DNA of 6,566 nucleotides from Syntrophomonadaceae bacterium (GCA_030526885.1 JAUNBV010000109.1:1-6566), one strand, 5' to 3'. Positions 1 through 5,951 are shown, numbered from the stretch's first letter. A program made the numbers and translations. Notes: generated by a model not told the origin, from the letters alone.

Positions 1-188
1 GTAAAGGGCACGTCGGACACGAGCAACGGGTTTTGCTCCTGCCCCATGACGATAAACCAGTTGCCCTCGTCATCCCGTTCAATATTCTTGGCCAATATAT
101 TGAGGATATTGCGGCGAAACATCTCCGCCTGGCCAAAAAACCATTTACCGTTCTTATCGATGCTTATGTCCTGATATTCCGGCTGCAT
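1..188 (-). CDS. DUF1285-like protein, N-terminal part (cut by window edge)
   Basis: This is the first 62 residues of a protein that runs off the left edge. It starts at an ATG (188-186) preceded by GGAGG at 200-196 with a 7-nt spacer, a strong ribosome binding site. The visible part has the pattern I-x-I-D-x-x-G-x-W-F-x-x-G (residues 8-19), then an Arg-Arg (25-26) followed by a hydrophobic helix, then an acidic D-D-E-G turn (39-42) followed by beta-type sequence ending in V-S-D-V-P-F (57-62). This order matches my recollection of the DUF1285 family, which has an 'rdG-W-h-G, R, dG-y, veDaPF' pattern and no established enzymatic function. It is divergent from the 51-residue membrane protein gene at 453-608. 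The family call rests on recalled motif layout and on one third or less of the protein, so it is tentative; the reading frame itself is well supported. Confidence 0.72.
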   Translation of the reverse strand, partial: MQPEYQDISIDKNGKWFFGQAEMFRRNILNILAKNIERDDEGNWFIVMGQEQNPLLVSDVPF

Positions 189-290
189 ATAAATACCTCC
201 AATAGCGTGTAAAGGGGTGATGCCCCCGGCGGGCGCCCAAGCGCCCAACCCCATACCGGTAAGTCGCTCCCCTAAACCACACAATCCATG
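189..290 (-). promoter_or_regulatory. GC-rich structured 5' leader of the DUF1285-like gene
   Basis: Between the probable TATAAT box (296-291) and the start codon at 188 lies an untranslated leader of roughly 95 nt on the minus strand. It contains a perfect hairpin, GGGCGC / loop TTGG / GCGCCC (246-231), then a G-run and a C-run (about 230-215) that could pair, and then the GGAGG ribosome binding site at 200-196. The plus strand shows the same stretch as two tandem copies of gcgcccaa (233-240 and 241-248). There is no U-run after the hairpins, so it does not look like an intrinsic terminator. I could not match it to a riboswitch class I know. It may simply be a stable leader. Confidence 0.35.
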
Positions 291-296
291 ATTATA
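291..296 (-). promoter_or_regulatory. Probable -10 box (TATAAT) for the DUF1285-like gene
   Basis: The minus strand reads TATAAT at 296-291, a perfect sigma-A type -10 hexamer, about 100 nt upstream of the start at 188. It lies in the AT-rich part of the divergent intergenic region (about 280-360). No good TTGACA-like -35 lies 16-18 nt upstream; the candidates there read GAGAAT or GGAGAA. The call therefore depends on the -10 alone. The same AT-rich stretch also offers plus-strand candidates such as TATACT (295-300) and CATAAT (353-358) for the divergent gene, none with a convincing -35. Confidence 0.4.
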
Positions 297-452
297 TACT
301 ATTATGATGCGCAATTCTCCTGCAAAATCAAAACAAAAATGCGCTAGGGTTACATAATTAAAGCAGCAGAGGGGACAATAACCGCAAGGGAAACAGAATC
401 AAGTTTTATCACCACAAATCAGGATATGTGAGCGAAAGGAGTGACCACAACA

Positions 453-608
453 ATGGATCCAAACCAGGAAGATAGCGGCATTCAGACTCAAGACGGCCAT
501 GACTTGGGTACTTTCAACTTTTTAAGGGCCGGTTGGTGGGTGGCTCATGTCATTTTCATCGCCGTGGTGTTTTACATCGGCTGGATGTTCGGCGCCGGCA
601 CCCTATAA
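453..608 (+). CDS. Small single-pass membrane protein (51 aa), function unknown
   Basis: An ATG at 453 opens a 51-codon frame ending in TAA at 606-608, with AAAGGAG at 435-441 about 11 nt upstream as ribosome binding site. The first 20 residues are polar and acidic (D2, E6, D7, D14, D17), with no positive charge before R25. Residues 26-47 form one hydrophobic segment beginning A-G-W-W-V-A-H and ending Y-I-G-W-M-F-G, rich in tryptophan and aromatics. The protein stops four residues later. It is the only plus-strand gene in the window. A strong hairpin follows its stop, and it is divergent from the DUF1285-like gene. I do not recognise a named family. The separate ribosome binding site, the sharply bounded membrane segment and the hairpin after the stop argue that it is a real gene. 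Possible roles, such as a small subunit or anchor of a membrane complex, are guesses. Confidence 0.7.
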   Translation: MDPNQEDSGIQTQDGHDLGTFNFLRAGWWVAHVIFIAVVFYIGWMFGAGTL

Positions 609-628
609 TCCATAGGGGATAGGGATTA

Positions 629-659
629 GTTGCCTGTGCCCCAAAGGGGCACAGGCAAC
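629..659. terminator. Perfect 14-bp hairpin between convergent genes, probable bidirectional terminator
   Basis: The sequence GTTGCCTGTGCCCC (629-642), loop AAA (643-645) and its exact complement (646-659) form a 14-bp perfect stem with a three-base loop. It lies 20 nt after the stop of the small membrane protein gene (608) and 11 nt after the stop of the DUF5131 gene (671, minus strand), the usual site of a shared terminator for convergent genes. Neither side is followed by a T-run: the plus strand continues cgataaccgg and the minus strand CTAATCCCTA. It is therefore not a textbook intrinsic terminator; it could block transcription less efficiently or act as a 3' end stabiliser. Confidence 0.6.
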
Positions 660-670
660 CGATAACCGGA

Positions 671-1390
671 TTACGGCCAGTTTATGGCCGCCTTGCGCGC
701 CTGGGCATGTTGCAGCGGGCGCTTTATGCGGTAGAGCTTGCCATCCTTTTCAAATTTCGCGCCCGTCTGCTTAAAGCGAAAGGGTATGCCGCGCTCCACG
801 CATTGGCGGCGGATATCCAGCACCCAACCATAGCGGCATACCCGCGCCCGTTCCCCCGATTCGCCGCCCACCACCACCTGCCGCACCCACGTCCCCAGAT
901 GCGGGGTCAGGTCGATGGGCCCCAGCAAGGGCTCGCTGACAATACTCTTGTGCACAATCGGCGCCGCGGCGAAAAACGGCAGCCGATAGTCGGCCATAGC
1001 CTGGTTTTCCACCGTACAGCACACCTGTACATTGGGATAGCCCGCGCCCCAATCGTCAGGAATACACGCCATAAAACGGTCGATGCGCTTGGTGATGAAA
1101 AGAAACGTGCAGTCGCTGCGCTGCCGCATCATGGCCCAGGCAGCGGCGCGCCATTCATCGGCGTCCTCCAGCAGAAAATCCGAGGTGAAGCAGGTCCACA
1201 CCAAACTCCCGCTGCCAATCTTATAGCTGCCGTCACGGCTTTTTTTGAGGGGGAAATCAAAACTGCGGGTCAGGTACACGTGCGAGGCATCGCGCTCGTG
1301 GCGCGCATCGGCGCGGTACACATAACAATTCTGGCAACCGGCCGACAGTTTATGACAGCCGTGCCACGGGTTCCAGTTCGCTGTAGCCAT
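671..1390 (-). CDS. DUF5131 / phage Gp37-Gp68 family three-cysteine protein
   Basis: This 239-residue protein has the N-terminal signature W-N-P-W-H-G-C-x6-C-x2-C-Y, with cysteines 12, 19 and 22. That is characteristic of the DUF5131 family (PF07505), also annotated as phage protein Gp37/Gp68. Other family-like segments are the hydrophobic F-L-F-I-T-K-R (residues about 95-101), the S-E-P-L-L-G-P-I-D (about 151-159), the V-V-V-G-G-E-S-G (about 171-178) and a C-terminal F-K-Q-T-G (about 206-210). The cysteine cluster probably binds metal, possibly an Fe-S cluster as in radical-SAM-like folds, but the activity is not established. I chose the ATG at 1390 over the in-frame ATG at 1408: AGGGGG lies 6-7 nt upstream of the former, while a TATAAT only 10 nt before 1408 would leave almost no leader for it. 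The family often occurs in phage or mobile DNA and beside a partner called TcmP; neither is seen here. Confidence 0.82.
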   Translation of the reverse strand: MATANWNPWHGCHKLSAGCQNCYVYRADARHERDASHVYLTRSFDFPLKKSRDGSYKIGSGSLVWTCFTSDFLLEDADEWRAAAWAMMRQRSDCTFLFITKRIDRFMACIPDDWGAGYPNVQVCCTVENQAMADYRLPFFAAAPIVHKSIVSEPLLGPIDLTPHLGTWVRQVVVGGESGERARVCRYGWVLDIRRQCVERGIPFRFKQTGAKFEKDGKLYRIKRPLQHAQARKAAINWP

Positions 1391-1418
1391 CGGTTTGCCC
1401 CCTGTCATGGTCTAAAAC

Positions 1419-1424
1419 ATTATA
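1419..1424 (-). promoter_or_regulatory. Probable -10 box (TATAAT) for the DUF5131 gene
   Basis: The minus strand reads TATAAT at 1424-1419, between the nnrDE stop (1446) and the DUF5131 start. Transcription would begin near 1411-1413, giving a short leader that contains AGGGGG (1403-1398) ahead of the ATG at 1390. The hexamer 17 nt further upstream reads AAGGGT, a poor -35, so the promoter may be weak or activator-dependent. No terminator is visible after nnrDE, so the gene may also be read from upstream. Confidence 0.45.
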
Positions 1425-1445
1425 GCGGATGGCGGCGCTATACCC

Positions 1446-3044
1446 TTACACCCAATAAAACCGGCTGCCGCTGGCCGGGGCGGCGTAGCGGCTTTCCAGC
1501 TCACTTATCACGGTGGGCAGGGCGGCGATGATGTCGCCGGCGATGAGGCCGCGTTGGCCGTGGGCGGCGGCGGCGTGGTCGCCGGCCAATCCGTGCAGAT
1601 AAACGCCGGCGATAGCCGCGTCCAGCGGTTTGAGCCCCTGCGCGGTCAGGCCGCCGATAACGCCGCTTAAAACGTCGCCGCTGCCGGCGGTAGCCATGCC
1701 GGGGTTGCCGGTGGGGTTGAGCCAGGTGGCTCCGTGGGGGTTGGCCACGATGGTATGCTGGCCTTTGAGCACCAATATAACGCCCCATTTTTGCGCATAC
1801 TCACGGGCCACGCCCAGGCGGTCGCCCTGGATATCACGGACGGAAAGCCCGGTCAGGCGAGCCATTTCACCGGGATGGGGGGTGAGTATCAGCGGCACCT
1901 GGCGCTTTTCCAAAATGGCGGTATCCCCTTCCAGCGCGTTCAGCCCGTCGGCATCGATCAGCACCGGGATGCCGGAGTGTTTCAATACAAAACTGAGTAT
2001 GGCGTTGGCCTCGCGATAACGCGACATGCCGGGGCCGATAACGCACACCGAGCTGGTACCCAACAGGTTTTCCAGCGCGGGCAGGGCCTCGGAGGATATG
2101 GCGGCGCCGCGGCGGGTCTCGGGCAACCCGCGGCACATGAGTTCCGCGGCGGCGTTATCGATGATATTGACCAGCGATTGCGGCACTGCGGCGGTGACCA
2201 GGCCGGCCCCGGTACGCAGCGCGGCCTGACAGGTCATGGCCACGGCTCCGCTCATGCCGTCCGATGCCCCCACCACCAGCAGATGGCCGTAGCTGCCCTT
2301 ATGCCCTTCCGGACGGCGGGGAGCAAACCACTTCAGTATCTTGCTTTCCGTAATCAGGTTATCGGGAAACTGCTCATCCTCCCGCAGGGCAGGGGGGATG
2401 GAGATATCGGCAATCAGCACGCGGCCTAGATAATCGGCGGCAAAGGGTTTAAAAAAGCCGCGCTTGGGACAGGCAAAGCTGACGGTGAAATCGGCGCGCA
2501 CCGCCTGGTCGTAAACCGTGCCGCTGTCCGCCTCCATCCCGGAGGGGATATCGATAGCCACCACAATGGCGGCGGTGGCGTTGATAAGCTCCACCGCGCG
2601 GCTTTCCAGCTCGCTCAACCGCCCTTTGAAGCCGATGCCGTACAGGGCGTCTATTATATAATCGGCGTCCAGCAGGGAATGGGTAAAGCCGGCAAGCTGT
2701 TGCTCGTTTTGCAGCGGGTAGACGCTCTCTCCCATCGCGGCCAGGATATCGGCGTTGAGCTTGGCGTCGCCGGCCAGCTCCGAAGCCTCGGCCATCAGCC
2801 ACACCTGGGGACAGGCGCCGGCATTGAGCAAATGGCGGGCGATAACCAAGCCGTCGCCGCCGTTATTGCCTTTACCGGCTAATATCACCGTTTTCAGGCC
2901 AGTGAGCCCATCTTCGCTCAAGGCGCGCAACAGTTCCACGCTTTCCCGCCCGGCGTTTTCCATCAGGATACAGCCGGGGACGCCGAAGCGCTCGGTGGCC
3001 TGACGATCCATACTCTTCATCTCGGCGGCGCTAAGGATTTTCAT
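1446..3044 (-). CDS. nnrDE: Bifunctional NAD(P)H-hydrate epimerase / ADP-dependent NAD(P)H-hydrate dehydratase
   Basis: This 532-residue cytosolic repair enzyme is a fusion of the YjeF_N epimerase and the YjeF_C (carbohydrate-kinase-like) dehydratase. The first half interconverts the R and S forms of hydrated NAD(P)H; the second dehydrates the S form at the expense of ADP. Epimerase motifs are G-K-G-N-N-G-G-D-G (57-65), D-A-L-Y-G-I-G (132-138) and A-I-D-I-P-S-G (163-169). The dehydratase begins near 235 and shows H-K-G-S-Y-G (248-253), I-D-A-D-G-L-N-A (363-370), L-T-P-H-P-G-E (387-393), V-L-K-G-Q-H (425-430) and N-P-T-G-N-P-G-M then A-G-S-G-D-V-L-S-G (443-461), the ADP and catalytic region. 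Length is normal for the fusion, and both halves look intact. AAGGAGG lies at 3060-3054, inside the end of acpS; the start ATG overlaps the acpS stop as ATGA, so translation is probably coupled. Pairing with acpS is a common bacterial arrangement. Confidence 0.96.
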   Translation of the reverse strand: MKILSAAEMKSMDRQATERFGVPGCILMENAGRESVELLRALSEDGLTGLKTVILAGKGNNGGDGLVIARHLLNAGACPQVWLMAEASELAGDAKLNADILAAMGESVYPLQNEQQLAGFTHSLLDADYIIDALYGIGFKGRLSELESRAVELINATAAIVVAIDIPSGMEADSGTVYDQAVRADFTVSFACPKRGFFKPFAADYLGRVLIADISIPPALREDEQFPDNLITESKILKWFAPRRPEGHKGSYGHLLVVGASDGMSGAVAMTCQAALRTGAGLVTAAVPQSLVNIIDNAAAELMCRGLPETRRGAAISSEALPALENLLGTSSVCVIGPGMSRYREANAILSFVLKHSGIPVLIDADGLNALEGDTAILEKRQVPLILTPHPGEMARLTGLSVRDIQGDRLGVAREYAQKWGVILVLKGQHTIVANPHGATWLNPTGNPGMATAGSGDVLSGVIGGLTAQGLKPLDAAIAGVYLHGLAGDHAAAAHGQRGLIAGDIIAALPTVISELESRYAAPASGSRFYWV

Positions 3045-3421
3045 TCCGGATTACCTCCTTCTCCAATGACGATAGCTATGGCCTGCGACCGTGAATGCGA
3101 CAGGCTGACGGCAAAACCGGAAATGCCTGCGGCGGCCGCTTTTTGCCGCGCGGCGGCGGTGAGCAGCAGCGCCGGTTTGCCGTGTTCATCGTTTTGTACG
3201 GAAACATCGTGAAAGGACAGCCCCCGCACGAAAGCGGGATGCAGCTTGCGAAAGGCTTCGCGGATGGCAAAGCGCGCGGCCAGCGAAGCATAAGGACTGC
3301 CCTTTTGCCGGCAGTATTCCAACTCCTGCGGGGTAAACAGTCGCGTCAGCATACGGGGAGTGCGCCGCGCCGCCGCCGTAAACCTTTCTATATCGACGAT
3401 ATCGATACCCACAACCACCAT
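3041..3421 (-). CDS. acpS: Holo-[acyl-carrier-protein] synthase
   Basis: This 126-residue enzyme transfers 4'-phosphopantetheine from coenzyme A to the serine of acyl carrier protein, activating it for fatty acid synthesis. The N-terminus V-V-V-G-I-D-I-V-D-I carries the magnesium ligand D7. The helix L-A-A-R-F-A-I-R-E-A-F-R-K carries the second ligand E55 and the conserved K59; the residue before E55 is Arg where most relatives have Lys. G-K-P (81-83) and the S-L-S-H segment (106-109) complete the family pattern. I chose the ATG at 3421 over the one two codons upstream at 3427, because AGGAG (3432-3428) abuts the upstream ATG but is 6 nt from this one; the resulting length is typical of the family. 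It follows yedF after 81 nt and overlaps nnrDE by four bases. Confidence 0.95.
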   Translation of the reverse strand: MVVVGIDIVDIERFTAAARRTPRMLTRLFTPQELEYCRQKGSPYASLAARFAIREAFRKLHPAFVRGLSFHDVSVQNDEHGKPALLLTAAARQKAAAAGISGFAVSLSHSRSQAIAIVIGEGGNPE

Positions 3422-3432
3422 GCCCATCTCCT

Positions 3433-3502
3433 AAATCCCCGCCCCTTATGGCCGGCAACGGCGCCCAATACGCTTTGGCGCGCCAACCACCGGGGATTAT
3501 CC
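3433..3502 (-). promoter_or_regulatory. Inverted-repeat-rich leader between yedF and acpS
   Basis: This gap contains nested dyads. AATCCCCG (3434-3441 on the plus strand) and its complement CGGGGATT (3491-3498) can form an 8-bp outer stem whose one arm ends two bases from the acpS Shine-Dalgarno (3432-3428). Inside is a perfect 12-bp palindrome, TTGGCGCGCCAA (3475-3486), and a GCCGGC element at 3451-3456. No T-run follows, so it is not a typical intrinsic terminator. It could be a leader structure affecting acpS translation, a weak terminator after yedF, or a protein-binding dyad. No clear promoter was found in it. Confidence 0.35.
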
Positions 3503-4090
3503 CTACAATGTAATCAACCGTCCCGCGCCAAGCATTTTTTCGATGATGGTGTACATATTGGATACGCTGCCGACCTGCAGCTTGTTTTCGAGCTGATAAA
3601 AGTTCAGGCAGGTGCCGCAGGACAGCAGCTCCACCCCGCTTTCCTCCAGGGTGTGAAGATGCTCCAGCATTTCGGAGCCCTCGGTGCTGAGCAACACCGC
3701 GCTGTTCATGAAGATTACGGTGCCGATCTCGCCTTCAAATTGGGTCAGGGTATAGAGAAAGGCTTTCATCAGCCCCCCTCCCAGCTGATCGTCGCCCCGC
3801 CCCAAAAGATTGCTGCTGATGAGGATAACGGTGTCGCCGAGCTGTTTCTGCCGTTCGGTCTTGGTGATCATGCCGCTTTCTTTGGCGATATCTATGTAGT
3901 ATTCGCCAAACTTCTCCTCCACCGTGCTGGCAAGCTTCATGGTCTTTATCAACCGGTTTATATTCTCCAGCGCGGCGCGGTTATCCACGATAGCCAGCAC
4001 CTCGCTCACCTGCTCCATGTCCAGCGCCTTTTTGGTCAGAATCAGCGGCTCGGGGCAGTTTAGCCCGCGCGCGTCTACTACTTGTTTCAT
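3503..4090 (-). CDS. yedF: YedF, sulfurtransferase-like selenium metabolism protein
   Basis: This 195-residue protein has two parts. Residues 1-70 are a TusA/SirA-like domain beginning M-K-Q-V-V-D-A-R-G-L-N-C-P-E-P, with the C-P-x-P motif at 12-15; C12 is the expected persulfide or selenide carrier cysteine. Residues about 85-195 are a DsrE-like domain with G-R-G-D-D-Q-L-G (97-104) and S-C-G-T-C (157-161), ending N-M-Y-T-I-I-E-K-M-L-x-A-G-R. This arrangement and length match the YedF family, which tracks with selenium use in anaerobes; the exact biochemical role is not firmly established. I start at the ATG at 4090, since family members begin M-K-x-V-D-A-R-G. In-frame GTG codons at 4093 and 4099 are alternatives, with AAGGA at 4105-4101 serving either 4093 or 4090. 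It begins 40 nt after the KPR-like gene ends and is probably co-transcribed with it. Confidence 0.93.
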   Translation of the reverse strand: MKQVVDARGLNCPEPLILTKKALDMEQVSEVLAIVDNRAALENINRLIKTMKLASTVEEKFGEYYIDIAKESGMITKTERQKQLGDTVILISSNLLGRGDDQLGGGLMKAFLYTLTQFEGEIGTVIFMNSAVLLSTEGSEMLEHLHTLEESGVELLSCGTCLNFYQLENKLQVGSVSNMYTIIEKMLGAGRLITL

Positions 4091-4130
4091 CACCAGCACA
4101 TCCTTATTTAAAGATTTTGTTTCCTGCGGC

Positions 4131-5099
4131 TCAGTTATCGCCTTCCGACGGCACCGCGGCCACGCCCAGCTTTTCCTTGTGGCCGAACATGGTGCGAATC
4201 ATCTCGTTAGTGAGCGCGAGCATACCGTTTTCCAGCGCCAAACGGCACACCGCGCCGTTGAACCAGTCCATTTCGGCGGGGCGTCCGCGCCTCAAATCCT
4301 CCAGCATGGGCGACATGCGCATACTGCGCAGGCCGATGCGCTCGGCCACCAGGTCCTCCTGACAGGCGGCGGCATCGGGCCAGATGGTTTTTAGGCCCAG
4401 CTTATCCAGCAAGTCAAATATCTCTTTGATGGAATTGTCCACAATGACTTTGCTCTCGTTCTCCTGCAACAGCTTGCCGTAAGACGACTGCACCACCGCG
4501 CTGATGGTGGCTAAGGAGGCATTGATAATTATATTGGCCCATATCCAGGCCGTGATATCGGTGACCGCCGTGGTCTCAATGCCGGCGTCGTTCAGCATCG
4601 CCGCCAGGGCTTCGAGCTCAGCCGGGGACATTTTACCCTCCACCGACCCGATGCGCAGGGGTTCGCCCTGGCTTACCACCTTGCTGTCGCCCACTTCCAG
4701 CAGCTTCATCTCCACGCTCTGTACGCCGTTCACGATGCGGTCGGGTGAAATGACGGCGGCGGCGGCCTCATAATTGCCATAACCGTCCTGCAGCAGCAAT
4801 ACTTTGCCCGTAGCGCCCAAAGCCGCCGCGATGCCCTCCAGCACGCTTTCCAGCACCGGGGCTTTGACCGCGGCTATGACCAGGTCAAACCCCTGCCCTC
4901 GCAGCGCGGCCAGATCGTCGGTCACCACATCGGGCTGGGCGCGTTTGCGTCCCCAGAGACCGGTGACGGAAAAACCCAGTTCCTTTATTTCTGCCGCTTC
5001 CTCCGGCAACTCCACGCCCCAAACCTCGTGCCCGCTTTTTTTCAACAAGCATCCGTACACGGTACCCACCGCGCCTAATCCCACAACGGCTATTTTCAT
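4131..5099 (-). CDS. Ketopantoate reductase (PanE/ApbA) family oxidoreductase, atypical active site
   Basis: This 322-residue protein has the N-terminal NADP-binding G-L-G-A-V-G (7-12) and the two-domain length of the 2-dehydropantoate 2-reductase family. K79 in A-A-V-K-A, the S-P-M-L-E-D-L segment (263-269) and R-P-A-E-M-D-W-F-N-G (273-282, with E276) align with conserved family positions. However, the helix at 187-198 reads W-A-N-I-I-I-N-A-S-L-A-T where E. coli PanE has W-x-K-L-x-x-N-x-x-x-N-P, so the catalytic lysine (K176 in E. coli) is Asn189 and N184 is Ala197. The segment Q-D-G (104-106) has Asp where N98 is expected. The fold is secure, but pantoate synthesis is doubtful, so no panE symbol is given; another 2-oxo acid or a different substrate is possible. 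GGGAG lies just upstream with a 6-nt spacer. It precedes yedF by 40 nt and is preceded by an 11-bp direct repeat. Confidence 0.88.
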   Translation of the reverse strand: MKIAVVGLGAVGTVYGCLLKKSGHEVWGVELPEEAAEIKELGFSVTGLWGRKRAQPDVVTDDLAALRGQGFDLVIAAVKAPVLESVLEGIAAALGATGKVLLLQDGYGNYEAAAAVISPDRIVNGVQSVEMKLLEVGDSKVVSQGEPLRIGSVEGKMSPAELEALAAMLNDAGIETTAVTDITAWIWANIIINASLATISAVVQSSYGKLLQENESKVIVDNSIKEIFDLLDKLGLKTIWPDAAACQEDLVAERIGLRSMRMSPMLEDLRRGRPAEMDWFNGAVCRLALENGMLALTNEMIRTMFGHKEKLGVAAVPSEGDN

Positions 5100-5151
5100 A
5101 TGTTTCTCCCCCGCTTTGCTCTTATTATGCCGGGCTCAAACCCTGTATTTT

Positions 5152-5181
5152 TACTGCTATATGGTTCTGATACTGCTATAT
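5152..5181. repeat. 11-bp direct repeat upstream of the KPR-like gene, possible operator
   Basis: TACTGCTATAT occurs at 5152-5162 and again at 5171-5181 (minus strand ATATAGCAGTA), with a 19-bp period. It lies in the 114-nt AT-richer gap between the L,D-transpeptidase stop (5214) and the KPR-like start (5099), 53-82 nt upstream of that start. The arrangement fits a tandem binding site for a regulator. A CATAAT at 5128-5123 (minus strand) could be a -10, but the hexamer 17 nt upstream of it is AAAAAT, so no promoter can be assigned with confidence. Confidence 0.4.
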
Positions 5182-5213
5182 CTTTCGCCGTAATTTGCCT
5201 GAATCCTTCCGCT

Positions 5214-5951
5214 TTATTCAATCATTCCCAGCGCGCGGTACACTTCCTCATCGGCAACGCCGTCCGCTTCCAGGCCATGCCATGCCTGATAATACCTCAA
5301 GGCCAGCTCCGTCATATTGCCAAAACGCCCGTCGGCGTTGTCCAGCACGATGCCCAGTTCCTTCAGGCGGCTCTGCAAATAGACTACGCTTTGCCCGGAA
5401 TCCCCCTTGCTGAGCTCGCGGGGGCGAAAATCGTCGGGGAACAGGCGTCCGTTTTCCACAATGCGCACCATGGTGCCGTAAGGGACCAGCGGATACAATT
5501 CCTCCACCGAGGAATTGTGCATGCGGATGCAGCCATGAGAAGCGGAGCTGCCGATGGAACCGGGGCGGTTGGTGCCGTGAATGCCGTAGATGCCCCAGGG
5601 GACGTTGAGCCCCAGCCAGCGCGTGCCGAAGCCGCTGCCCCAGTCCACGCCCTTGTTGACCACTTTCCATTCCCCCAGCGGGGTGGGAGTGGAGCTTTTG
5701 CCCACCGCCACATCATAGCGTTTCAGTTCCGTATCGCCTTGATACAACACCAGCGTATGCAAGGCCACGTCTATTTCAATCCACACCCGCTCCGCGCGCG
5801 GGATATGGCCCTTCACGTCTTCCGCCACTTCCGCCACCTGATTCTGCGGCAACGGGCAATACCAGTCCTCCGCCGCCATCGCCGCGCCGGAGCCGAACAG
5901 CGCCCACAACAACAGCAGCCCCGCTGCGAAAGATTTCTTCATAAAAGCCAA
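5214..5951 (-). CDS. Secreted L,D-transpeptidase (YkuD) with C-terminal peptidoglycan-binding domain
   Basis: This protein of 245 residues (from the TTG) is predicted to be exported and to cross-link or modify peptidoglycan by L,D-transpeptidation. It has a signal peptide: Lys-Lys at 5-6, a Leu-rich core at 9-21, and an A-M-A cleavage motif near 24-26. The YkuD domain (about 57-166) contains T-R-W-L-G-L, an H-G-T-N-R motif (H125) and S-H-G-C-I-R (138-143), with C141 as nucleophile and H139 and R143 as partners. A peptidoglycan-binding domain of the PG_binding_1 type follows (about 182-241: L-x-x-G-D-S-G-x-x-V-x-x-L-Q, then D-G-R-F-G). The start is uncertain. GGAGG (5964-5960) is 8 nt before a TTG at 5951, 17 nt before the ATG at 5942, and overlaps the ATG at 5966; I favour the TTG. 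The neighbouring LCP-type gene upstream also acts on the wall. Confidence 0.92.
   Translation of the reverse strand: MAFMKKSFAAGLLLLWALFGSGAAMAAEDWYCPLPQNQVAEVAEDVKGHIPRAERVWIEIDVALHTLVLYQGDTELKRYDVAVGKSSTPTPLGEWKVVNKGVDWGSGFGTRWLGLNVPWGIYGIHGTNRPGSIGSSASHGCIRMHNSSVEELYPLVPYGTMVRIVENGRLFPDDFRPRELSKGDSGQSVVYLQSRLKELGIVLDNADGRFGNMTELALRYYQAWHGLEADGVADEEVYRALGMIE

Noticed and set aside
405..450. Possible CRP/FNR-like dyad (TGTGA and TCAC elements) before the small membrane protein gene
   Set aside because: The arms are only four bases and the spacing does not fit the known site geometry.
674..690. Short dyad CGGCCA / TGGCCG at the 3' end of the DUF5131 gene
   Set aside because: Only 6 bp, inside the last codons and without a T-run. 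The 14-bp hairpin at 629-659 is the better terminator candidate.
707..1531. 274-codon open frame on the plus strand
   Set aside because: It is antisense to the DUF5131 gene and the end of nnrDE, has no ribosome binding site, and its composition looks like a shadow frame.
1734..2429. 231-codon plus-strand frame within nnrDE
   Set aside because: It is fully inside the well-supported nnrDE gene on the other strand and has a Gly/His/Gln-rich shadow composition.
3095..4063. 322-codon open frame on the plus strand
   Set aside because: It lies antisense to acpS and yedF, which have clear family motifs. Its translation is rich in His, Gln and Arg without domain patterns, typical of a shadow frame in GC-rich DNA.
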